The notes under the pieces are model-generated. The model made no database searches, had not been told where the DNA came from, and saw nothing but the letters and a program-made list of their open reading frames with translations. A stretch of DNA of 64,000 nucleotides. Source: Cellulomonas denverensis. GTDB taxonomy: Bacteria; Actinomycetota; Actinomycetes; Actinomycetales; Cellulomonadaceae. How positions within the stretch are numbered: position 1 is the stretch's first letter; each line of letters starts with the position of its first letter. This document shows positions 55,448 through 62,427 of this stretch, piece by piece. The position numbers were made by a program, and so were the translations under genes. The stretch spans positions 79,459 through 143,458 of the forward strand of contig NZ_JAAXOX010000007.1 in NCBI RefSeq assembly GCF_012396125.1, in the 5' to 3' direction.

Positions 55448-56592
55448 CAGACCGCGTACTCGCGCTCGAGGGCCTTGCCGATCACCAGGGCCTGGATCTC
55501 GTTGGTGCCCTCCATGATCTGGAAGACCTTGGCGTCCCGGAAGATCTTCTCCACCGGGTACTCCTTGGTGTAGCCGTTGCCGCCGAACACCTGGACCGCC
55601 TTGGAGGCCACGTCCTGCAGCATGTCGGTGACCAGCATCTTGGTGATCGCGCCCTCCTTGGCCACCGGCAGACCGGCGTCCATCAGCCGCATGGTGTTGT
55701 TCACCAGGCAGCGGGCGGCCTCGGTCTGGGCGGCCATGTCGGCCAGCAGCTTCTGCACCAGCTGGAAGTGGATGATCGGCTCGCCGAACTGCCGCCGCTC
55801 CGAGGCGTAGCGCACCGCCTCGTCCAGGGCGCGCTGCATCATGCCGACGCAGATGGTGGCCATGAACGCCCGGGACAGGTTCAGCCCGGTCATGCAGATC
55901 TTGAAGCCGCCGCCCGGTTCGCCGACCAGGTGGTCCGCCGGCACCCGCACCTCGTCGAAGACCACGTCACAGGTGTTGGAGGTGCGCAGCCCGCACTTGT
56001 CCTCGTGGTGGCCCCAGGACACCCCGGGCCGGTCGGTCTCGACGATGAAGCAGGAGATGCCGCGGTGACCGGCGTCGGGGTCGGTCTTGGCCAGCACCGC
56101 GTACACCTTCGAGATGCCGCCGTTGGTGATCCAGGTCTTGGTGCCGTTCAGCACCCACTCGTCGCCGTCGCGCACCGCGGTGGTCCGGATCGCGGCAGCG
56201 TCGGAGCCCGCACCCGGCTCGGAGAGCACGAAGGCGCCCAGCCCACCGGGGGCGACCAGGTCGGCGAACAGCTTCGCCTGCTCCGGAGTGCCGGCCAGGA
56301 TCACGTTGCGCAGCGCCACGAAGGTGGACACCAGGGTGATCGCGTAGCCCGCGTCCACCTTGCCGAGCTCCTCGAACACCATCGCGGTGGTCTCGAAGTC
56401 CAGGCCGCCACCGCCGAACTCCTCCGGGATCTCCAGCATGTGCAGGCCCATCTCGAAGGCCGAGTCGTAGAAGTCGGCCGGGCACTCGCCGGCGCGGTCG
56501 CAGTCGGCGATCTTCGGCTGGATCTCCTTGGTGACGAACTCGCGCACCATCGCGATGAGTTCGGACTGCTCCTCGGTGTAGATCAGTGCCAC
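55447..56592 (-). CDS. Acyl-CoA dehydrogenase 1 of the shikimate/CoA cluster
   Basis: A 381-residue acyl-CoA dehydrogenase-family flavoenzyme. FVLSEPGAGSDAAAIRTTAV, WITNGGISKVYAVLAKT, YASERRQFGEPIIHFQLVQ and QVFGGNGYTKEYPVEKIFRD are standard, and the catalytic base E360 is in IMEGTNEIQ. It could oxidise a saturated ring acyl-CoA or, driven by FixABCX, reduce an enoyl-CoA as CaiA does. GTG 56592 is used, two bases after the CaiB-type stop and behind GAGGAG. Confidence 0.94.
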   Translation of the reverse strand: MALIYTEEQSELIAMVREFVTKEIQPKIADCDRAGECPADFYDSAFEMGLHMLEIPEEFGGGGLDFETTAMVFEELGKVDAGYAITLVSTFVALRNVILAGTPEQAKLFADLVAPGGLGAFVLSEPGAGSDAAAIRTTAVRDGDEWVLNGTKTWITNGGISKVYAVLAKTDPDAGHRGISCFIVETDRPGVSWGHHEDKCGLRTSNTCDVVFDEVRVPADHLVGEPGGGFKICMTGLNLSRAFMATICVGMMQRALDEAVRYASERRQFGEPIIHFQLVQKLLADMAAQTEAARCLVNNTMRLMDAGLPVAKEGAITKMLVTDMLQDVASKAVQVFGGNGYTKEYPVEKIFRDAKVFQIMEGTNEIQALVIGKALEREYAV

Positions 56593-56594
56593 GG

Positions 56595-57830
56595 TCAGTG
56601 CTCCTCGGGGGTCGGGGTGGTGGGGCCGTCGACGGCGCCCTCGGACCGCAGCGCCGCGATCCGGTCGGGGGAGTAGCCGAGTTCGGCCAGGACGGCGTCG
56701 GTGTCGGCGCCCTGCGGACGGGACAGCCGCAGCTCCGGCTCGCCCTGCCCGGCGAACCGCACCGGGTTGGTGGGCAGCAGCCGCTCGGCGCCGTTGGGGT
56801 AGGTGACGGTGCGCAGCACGTCGTTGGCCTGCGCCTGCGGGTCCTCGTACAGGTCGGTGGGCAGCTGGCACTTGGCCAGCGGCACGTCGTGGTCGCCGAA
56901 CAGCTCCAGCCACTCCGCGGCGGGCCGGGTGGCGAAGGCGGCGTCCAGCAGGTCGACCACCTCGGCGTTGCGCCCGGCTTCGTTCACCGCGGTGCACACG
57001 CCCAGCACCGGGTCGCCGGCCACGTCCTCGCGGCCGACCAGGCGCATCACCAGGTCGAAGTCCCGGTCGTACTCCGGTGCGCACAGCGCCATCAGGCCGC
57101 CGTCCGAGCCGTAGTAGGTGTTGTTGAACGGGTTGATCACCTCGCGGCGATCCTTGGGGTAGGCGTTGCCGTACTGGGCGGCGATCATCGCCTGGTTCAG
57201 CATGAAGACGCCGGAGTGCAGCAGCGAGGCGGTGACGTAGTCGCCCTGGCCGGTGCGGTCGCGCTGGTGCACCGCGGCCAGGATCCCGGCGGCCAGCACG
57301 AAGGAGACCTGGAAGTCGCCGAAGCCGGAGGGCGGCAGCATCGGGGAGGACCCCCGGTTGGCCGTGGTGGCCAGCACCCCGCCGCGGGACATGTAGGTGG
57401 TCATGTCGAAGCCCGCCGCGTCCTTCAACGGGCCCTCGGCGCCGAAGCCGAGCACCTGCGCCATCACCAGCCGCGGGAACCGCCGGTGCAGGGTGTCGAA
57501 GTCGTAACCCAGCTTGACCAGCGACTTCACCCGGGTGCTGGTGACGAAGACGTCGGCGTCCGCCAGCAGCCGGTCCATCACCTCCCGGCCGCCCTCGGTG
57601 CGCAGGTCGACGGTGACGAAGCGCTTGTTCATGTTGGACATGTCGAAGCCGGGGTTCTCGTCGTCGGTGCACGGCGTGCCGAAGACGGTGCCCTGGGTGC
57701 GACCGGGGTCGCCGCGGGGCGGTTCGACCTTGATCACGTCCGCGCCCCACTCGCCGAGGATGCGCTGGGTGGTGGGTGCGGCAAGGAAGGCGGTCATGTC
57801 GATGACCCGGAGGCCGGCCAACGGCTGCAT
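56595..57830 (-). CDS. Type III CoA-transferase (CaiB/BaiF family)
   Basis: A 411-residue family III CoA-transferase. It begins MQPLAGLRVIDMTAFLAAPT, has GEWGADVIKVEPPRGDPGR, NKRFVTVDLRTEGGREVMDR, the likely catalytic D142 in AAGFDMTTYMSRGG, and NPFNNTYYGSDGGLMALCAP. Such enzymes pass CoA between carboxylates without using ATP, allowing a product-CoA/substrate exchange cycle. E. coli ydi uses the unrelated YdiF for this step, so the locus here mixes cai-like and ydi-like parts. Confidence 0.93.
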   Translation of the reverse strand: MQPLAGLRVIDMTAFLAAPTTQRILGEWGADVIKVEPPRGDPGRTQGTVFGTPCTDDENPGFDMSNMNKRFVTVDLRTEGGREVMDRLLADADVFVTSTRVKSLVKLGYDFDTLHRRFPRLVMAQVLGFGAEGPLKDAAGFDMTTYMSRGGVLATTANRGSSPMLPPSGFGDFQVSFVLAAGILAAVHQRDRTGQGDYVTASLLHSGVFMLNQAMIAAQYGNAYPKDRREVINPFNNTYYGSDGGLMALCAPEYDRDFDLVMRLVGREDVAGDPVLGVCTAVNEAGRNAEVVDLLDAAFATRPAAEWLELFGDHDVPLAKCQLPTDLYEDPQAQANDVLRTVTYPNGAERLLPTNPVRFAGQGEPELRLSRPQGADTDAVLAELGYSPDRIAALRSEGAVDGPTTPTPEEH

Positions 57831-57857
57831 CTCGATGCTCCGATCGTGGGGGTGGAA

Positions 57858-57895
57858 CCGCCGGTCCGGACCGAGCCGATGGCCCGGACCGGCGG
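57858..57895 (-). other. Intercistronic hairpin between the two 5' genes of the operon
   Basis: A perfect 12-bp stem CCGCCGGTCCGG (57858-57869, complement 57884-57895) with a 14-nt loop lies just beyond the stop of the first gene. It could stabilise the upstream message or reduce read-through. Confidence 0.6.
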
Positions 57896-57899
57896 GGGA

Positions 57900-59075
57900 T
57901 CAGAAGGTGTCGCCGCCGTTGGCGATCAGCCCGCGCGCCGCGGTGATCCGCTGCACGGTGGGCGGGCCCTCCTCCAGCCACATGGCGCGGCAGTCGCGGT
58001 ACAGCCGCTCCACCGGGCCGTACTCGCAGTTCTCGAAGTAGCCGATGCCGCCGAGGATCTCGAGCATGTTGTCCGAGACCAGCTTCACGGTCCGGATCGA
58101 GAACAGCTTGCACATCGCGGCGAAGGTGTCCGCCTCCTCGCCCCGGTCGTAGCGGTCGGCGGTGTCGTGCACCATCTGGCGCAGCGCGTAGATGTGCGTG
58201 CCGGACTCGGCGATCATGTGCTGGATCTCCTGGCGGGAGGCCAGCACCTTGCCGAAGGTGACCCGGTCCTTGGCCCGGGCGATCGAGATCTCCAGCATCC
58301 GCTGGGCCATGCCGAGGTTGGAGTCGGCGATGTGGGCCCGGGACAGCCCGAGCGAGAACATCGCGACGTGGTAGCCCTCGCCGACCTCGCCGAGCCGGTA
58401 CTTGTCCGGCACCCGGCAGTCGGTGAACCGCAGGCCGGCGTGACCGGCACCGCGGCAGCCCATCATGTGCTCCATCTCGACGATCTCGTACCCGGGGGTG
58501 TCCACCGGGACGAAGAACGCGGTCAGCCGGTGGTCCTTGTCGGCGGCCGGGTCGGTGAGCGTGATCAGGTAGGTGCCGTCCGAGCAGTCGGTGTGGGAGA
58601 TCAGGGTCTTCTCCCCGTTGATCACCCAGTCGTCGCCGTCGCGGACCGCGGAGGTCTTGATGTCGGCGCCGGAGCCGGCCTCGGCCTCGGTCAGCGCGAA
58701 GTTGATGTAGAGCGTCTTGTCCGCGAACCGGGGCATCGCCCAGGTCTTGAGCTCCTCCTGGCCGAAGTCGTCCATGATCCGCCAGTTCAGGCCGGCCGCG
58801 TGGTGCAGGTGCATCCGCATGCCGCCCGGGCCGCGGGAGAACTCCTCCTGGACCTGGAAGATCTGCTTGGTGCTCAGGCCCCAGCCGCCGTACTGCTCGG
58901 GCAGATAGAACCGGTACAGGTTGTGCTTGCGGGACAGCTCGAAGAACTCGGGCGGGAAGACGTTGGTCTTCTCGATCTCGTTCTGCATCTCATCGAAGGG
59001 GCCCTGGGCGAGTTCGCGGATCTCGGCGAGGTAGCTCTGGAACTCCTCGTCGGTCTCCGGCTTGTGGTCGAGCAC
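57900..59075 (-). CDS. Acyl-CoA dehydrogenase 2 (CaiA/YdiO-like), first gene of the operon
   Basis: A 391-residue acyl-CoA dehydrogenase only distantly related to its operon neighbour. NFALTEAEAGSGADIKTSAV, ISHTDCSDGTYLITLTD, RVTFGKVLASRQEIQHMIAE and LEILGGIGYFENCEYGPVER are visible. The C-terminal base is probably E369 in WLEEGPPTVQRI, where the usual GTNE is GPPT. The GTG at 59075 follows AGGAGG by 11 bases. Longer readings to TTG 59153 would place coding over operator site C and are less likely. Confidence 0.92.
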   Translation of the reverse strand: MLDHKPETDEEFQSYLAEIRELAQGPFDEMQNEIEKTNVFPPEFFELSRKHNLYRFYLPEQYGGWGLSTKQIFQVQEEFSRGPGGMRMHLHHAAGLNWRIMDDFGQEELKTWAMPRFADKTLYINFALTEAEAGSGADIKTSAVRDGDDWVINGEKTLISHTDCSDGTYLITLTDPAADKDHRLTAFFVPVDTPGYEIVEMEHMMGCRGAGHAGLRFTDCRVPDKYRLGEVGEGYHVAMFSLGLSRAHIADSNLGMAQRMLEISIARAKDRVTFGKVLASRQEIQHMIAESGTHIYALRQMVHDTADRYDRGEEADTFAAMCKLFSIRTVKLVSDNMLEILGGIGYFENCEYGPVERLYRDCRAMWLEEGPPTVQRITAARGLIANGGDTF

Positions 59076-59133
59076 GGGGGTACCTGCCTCCTGATCGGGG
59101 TGCACGACCGCGGACGGGAGCGACGTCGCTGTC

Positions 59134-59151
59134 GTACTCACTGGTTCGTAC
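59134..59151. promoter_or_regulatory. Candidate TetR operator C
   Basis: GTACTCACTGGTTCGTAC is an 18-base imperfect palindrome with GTAC at both ends and inner AC/GT symmetry. It lies upstream of the eight-gene CoA operon. It agrees with site D at 13 of 18 positions, or 14 when one is inverted. Confidence 0.6.
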
Positions 59152-59310
59152 AAACTCAGAAGCAGACTGTCAGCGCTGCTGGTCAGCGGCGAGGGACCAT
59201 CGTCCCGACTCCCCGGATTCCGCCCGGGTGAAGCGCGGAATCACCGGGGTATTCGGCCGCCGGAAACTCGGGACTTCGGTCCCTTCGTGAAGATCGTCAC
59301 AAGGAGCACC

Positions 59311-59406
59311 ATGTACTACCGGGTGAGTACCTGCGGCTCAGAGGAGCGCTGCGCGCGTGAGGTGACCCCAGCCCCCCGTCTGCTCCCCTGGAAAGGTTCG
59401 CCATGA
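59311..59406 (+). CDS. Putative 31-residue leader peptide coupled to ydiN
   Basis: A short frame beginning ATG at 59311 with an AAGGAG ribosome site 5 bases upstream (59301-59306). It encodes 31 residues starting MYYRVSTCGS and stops at TGA 59404-59406, overlapping the ydiN ATG as ATGA. It contains two Cys and several Arg, with no known family. Its ribosome site is better than the GGAAAGG of ydiN, so ydiN may be translated by coupling. Existence as a translated peptide is inferred. Confidence 0.45.
   Translation: MYYRVSTCGSEERCAREVTPAPRLLPWKGSP
59313..59330. promoter_or_regulatory. Candidate TetR operator D
   Basis: GTACTACCGGGTGAGTAC is an 18-base palindrome with GTAC ends and the same GTAC-N10-GTAC geometry as site C. 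It overlaps the first codons of a short leader frame before ydiN. Together with C it brackets the 327-bp divergent promoter region 59076-59402. Confidence 0.6.
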
Positions 59407-60668
59407 AGAACCGCTACGCACCGACCGCGGGGTCGGTGTACCTGTACTTCTTCCTCTACGGCATGGCCGTGATCATCCTGTCCCAGAACTCCTCGCACCT
59501 GCAGGAGCAGTGGAACTGCACCGAGGGCAACGTCCTGATGGCGCTGTCCGGTATCGGGATCGGCAAGATCATCGGCCCGTCCTTCGCCGGGTTCCTCTCC
59601 GACCGCATCGGCCGCCGGTTCATGGTGTTGAGCTCGCTGGCGATGTACATCGTGTTCATGCTCGGCGTCGTGGTCAGCCCGACCTGGCAGGTGGGCTTCG
59701 CGCTCGCGATCTGGTTCGGCCTGGCCAACGCCGTGATGGACACCGGGACCTACCCGACCCTGATGGAGGCGTTCCCGCGCACCGCGGGCTCGGCCAACAT
59801 GCTGGTCAAGGCCGCGATCGCCGCCGGCCAGTTCGCCCTGCCGCTGATCATCAACGCGATGGCCAACGCCAACGCCAACTGGAAGATCCTGTTCATCGCC
59901 GGCGCGATCCTGCTCGCAGTGATCTTCCTGATCATGCTCAAGGTGCCCTTCCCGGACTACAAGGCGCTCGCCGCCGAACAGAAGGCCGCGATCGACGCCA
60001 ACGCCGCCACCGAGGAGGGGGCCACCGGCGCCCGGATCGGCATGGAGGGCGTCGCCCTGGTGCTGTTCGGCTTCACTGCCACCGCCATGTTCTGGCTCGC
60101 CCAGAACTCGCTGCCCGCCATCGGCCAGTACATGGCCGACATGAGCGAGGACGCCGGCCGCGGGCTGATCTCCTGGTACTCGATCGGCTCCTTCGCCGGG
60201 GTGTTCATCACCGCCTCGCTGGTGGCCCGCAAGTTCCGGCCGGTCACCTTCCTGGTGGTCAACCCGGTCGCCTCCGCCGTCGCCTACCTGCTGATGGTGC
60301 TGATCCCGAACTCCACCCTGTACCCGGTGCTCGCGTTCGTGATCGGTTACTTCGCCGCCGGTGGCCTGTTCCAGCTCACCGTCGTGGTGCTCGCCGAGTT
60401 CTTCCCGGTCCGCAAGGGCGTGGTCACCTCGATGATCGGACTCGCCTCCGGTCTGGCCGCCTTCGTCCTGCCCTACGTGTCCGGGTGGCTGGTCGACTCG
60501 GCCGCCGACAAGGCCGGTGGCTACACCAACGTGACCTGGGTCGGCCTCGGGGTCTGCCTGGCCTCCGTGGTGCTCGGCCTGTTCGTGCTGGCCCGGCACC
60601 GCAAGGTGTTCGTCCGTACCGTGGCAGCCGCCGACGCGGAGAAGGCCGCGCGGTCCGCCACCGCCTGA
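59403..60668 (+). CDS. ydiN: MFS transporter, YdiN/YdiM type
   Basis: A 421-residue major facilitator with about 12 membrane segments. Its N-terminal half aligns by eye with E. coli YdiN: YGMAVIILSQNSSHL, LSGIGIGKIIGPSFAGFLSD, RIGRRFMVLSSLAMYIVF, TYPTLMEAFPRTAGSANMLV. YdiN is encoded next to ydiB-aroD in E. coli and its substrate is unproven. Here quinate, shikimate or a reduced ring acid product are the obvious candidates. shiA follows after 45 bases with its own GAGGAG site, so they are probably co-transcribed. Confidence 0.92.
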   Translation: MKNRYAPTAGSVYLYFFLYGMAVIILSQNSSHLQEQWNCTEGNVLMALSGIGIGKIIGPSFAGFLSDRIGRRFMVLSSLAMYIVFMLGVVVSPTWQVGFALAIWFGLANAVMDTGTYPTLMEAFPRTAGSANMLVKAAIAAGQFALPLIINAMANANANWKILFIAGAILLAVIFLIMLKVPFPDYKALAAEQKAAIDANAATEEGATGARIGMEGVALVLFGFTATAMFWLAQNSLPAIGQYMADMSEDAGRGLISWYSIGSFAGVFITASLVARKFRPVTFLVVNPVASAVAYLLMVLIPNSTLYPVLAFVIGYFAAGGLFQLTVVVLAEFFPVRKGVVTSMIGLASGLAAFVLPYVSGWLVDSAADKAGGYTNVTWVGLGVCLASVVLGLFVLARHRKVFVRTVAAADAEKAARSATA

Positions 60669-60713
60669 CCCGTTCCGCTCGCCCCCACCCCCTGCCGCCC
60701 GAGGAGTCCCGCG

Positions 60714-62006
60714 ATGCCCGCCGAAGTCGTGGAAGGTCTGCCCGCCGATGTCACCCCGCGGCAGGCCCGCCGTGCCGCCACCAGCTCCTTCGTCGGAGCC
60801 GTGATCGAGTGGTACGACTTCCTGATCTTCGGCCTGACCGCGGCGACCGTGTTCAACACGCAGTTCTACGCCTTCGACACGCCGACCATGAACCTGCTGG
60901 CGTCCTTCGCGACGCTCGGCATCGGGTTCCTGTTCCGGCCGCTGGGCGGACTGGTCTTCGGGCGGATGGGGGACCGGGTCGGGCAGAAGCAGGTGCTGAT
61001 CGTCACCATGACCCTGATGGGGATCTGCACCGGCCTGGTCGGCTGCCTGCCCACCTTCGCCCAGGTCGGGTGGTGGTCGCCGATCCTGCTGACCGTGCTG
61101 CGCTCGGTGCAGGGCTTCGCGGTGGGCGGTGAGTGGGGCGGGGCAGCCCTGCTCGCCGTCCGCCACGCCCCGTCCGGGCGGCGCGCGTTCTACTCCTGCG
61201 GCGTCCAGCTCGGCTACGCGGTCGGCCTGGTCGCCGCCTCCGGCGCGGTCAGCGGGATGAGCTCGCTGACCGGCGACCACTTCGAGAGCTGGGGCTGGCG
61301 GGTGCCGTTCTGGTTCTCGCTGCCGCTGATCGCGGTCGGGCTGTGGATCCGGTCCGGCGTGATCGAGAAGCCCAAGGACCCGGCGACCGGCCAGGCCCGG
61401 CGCGGTTCGGTGCTGGTCGCGATCCGGCAGTCGCCCAAGGCGTTCCTGGAGATCATCGGCCTGCGGCTGGTCGAGCTGCTGACCATGTACATCGTCACCA
61501 CCTTCGCGGTCGCCTACGGCGTGTCCCACCTGGGGATGCCACGCGAGCAGATGGTGGACGTGGCACTGATCGTCGGCGCGCTCGGCCTGATCTCGATCCC
61601 GACCTTCGCGTACCTGTCCGACCGGTTCGGCTGGCGGCGGATCTATGTGATCGGCGCACTGATCGGTGCCGCGGGCGCGTTCCCGTTCTTCTTCGCGATG
61701 GAGTCCGGCAGCTTCCTGCTGGTCGTCGTGGTCGCGATCGTCCTGATCAACATCGCCCACGACATGGCGGTGTCGGTGCAGCAGCCGCTGATCACTCAGA
61801 TGTTCGGCGCCGAGCACCAGAACACCGGCGCCGGGGTCGGCTACCAGGTGGCCTCCGCGATCGCCGGCGGGTTCACCCCGTTCCTGGCCACCGCCATGCT
61901 GGCCTGGGCCGACGACCAGTGGTGGCCGGTGGCGACCTACCTGCTGGTCGGCTGCCTGGTCTCGGCGGCGGTGGCGGCGTTCGCGGTGCGGGGGTCGAAG
62001 GGCTGA
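60714..62006 (+). CDS. shiA: Shikimate transporter, ShiA type (MHS family)
   Basis: A 430-residue proton symporter of the metabolite:H+ symporter family. Similarity to E. coli ShiA runs the full length: VGAVIEWYDFLIFGLTAATV, GFLFRPLGGLVFGRMGDRVG, RSVQGFAVGGEWGGAALLAV, LRLVELLTMYIVTTFAVAYG, NIAHDMAVSVQQPLITQMFG and VGYQVASAIAGGFTPFLATA. This closeness makes shikimate (or a close relative such as quinate or dehydroshikimate) the likely substrate, and gives the strongest functional anchor for the whole cluster. Confidence 0.93.
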   Translation: MPAEVVEGLPADVTPRQARRAATSSFVGAVIEWYDFLIFGLTAATVFNTQFYAFDTPTMNLLASFATLGIGFLFRPLGGLVFGRMGDRVGQKQVLIVTMTLMGICTGLVGCLPTFAQVGWWSPILLTVLRSVQGFAVGGEWGGAALLAVRHAPSGRRAFYSCGVQLGYAVGLVAASGAVSGMSSLTGDHFESWGWRVPFWFSLPLIAVGLWIRSGVIEKPKDPATGQARRGSVLVAIRQSPKAFLEIIGLRLVELLTMYIVTTFAVAYGVSHLGMPREQMVDVALIVGALGLISIPTFAYLSDRFGWRRIYVIGALIGAAGAFPFFFAMESGSFLLVVVVAIVLINIAHDMAVSVQQPLITQMFGAEHQNTGAGVGYQVASAIAGGFTPFLATAMLAWADDQWWPVATYLLVGCLVSAAVAAFAVRGSKG

Positions 62007-62427
62007 GCGCCTGAGGTCCGCGCGCCGGGTGGCGACCCGGGTGGAGTGAGCGGGGTGCTGACCGTAGTGTGCGCCGACCGGGGCGAGCCGACCGCGGCGC
62101 GCAGGTCGGGGCGTGCAGACCGCGGCGGGCCAGCCGCAGTGAGCCGGCCGCGGCAGGTCGGCTGCGGTGAGGTGACCGCGGCAGGTCGGCCGCAGTGAGC
62201 TGGCCGCGGCGGGCCGATGGGAAGGCGGCGGGACTGCGATCGAGGTGGCTGGCGGTCGCCTGGACCGGCCCTGACGCACCCCCAATTGCTCCTCGGGACC
62301 GGGGCTATGGACGGGAACTCGGCACGGGCGCAGACCAGGCAGGCCGCAAGGTCGGCCCTCCGGCCCGCCGGTTCGAGGGTTCGCGGGTTGGCGGGGGAGT
62401 GTCAGTGGTGGGGTCTAGTGTCGTGAC
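62007..62427. other. Intergenic stretch of 421 bp after shiA
   Basis: It contains the 28-bp tandem repeats at 62092-62213 and otherwise no recognisable gene. Short frames across it have no family resemblance. The DUF222 promoter element TAGTGT (62416-62421) is at its right end, six bases before the ATG. Confidence 0.6.
62092..62213. repeat. Degenerate 28-bp tandem repeat, about four and a half units
   Basis: CCGCGGC recurs at 62092, 62120, 62148, 62176 and 62204, exactly 28 bp apart. The best units (62148 and 62176) read CCGCGGCAGGTCGGC followed by a YGCRGTGAG-like half. The first unit is diverged and the fifth is truncated. There are no spacers and no cas genes, so it is not a CRISPR array. 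Confidence 0.8.

Noticed and set aside
50535..59075. Carnitine reduction operon (cai/fix)
   Set aside because: CaiA-, CaiB-, CaiC- and Fix-like genes are present, but there is no CaiT transporter or CaiD hydratase, and the neighbours are shikimate genes (ShiA, YdiB, AroD).
56586..59231. 881-codon open frame on the plus strand across the CoA-transferase and acyl-CoA dehydrogenase
   Set aside because: It is antisense to two confidently identified enzymes.
62092..62213. CRISPR array
   Set aside because: The 28-bp units are contiguous without unique spacers, and no cas genes are nearby.
59316..62285. 989-codon open frame on the minus strand across both MFS genes
   Set aside because: It is antisense to clear ydiN and shiA homologues and has no recognisable domain.
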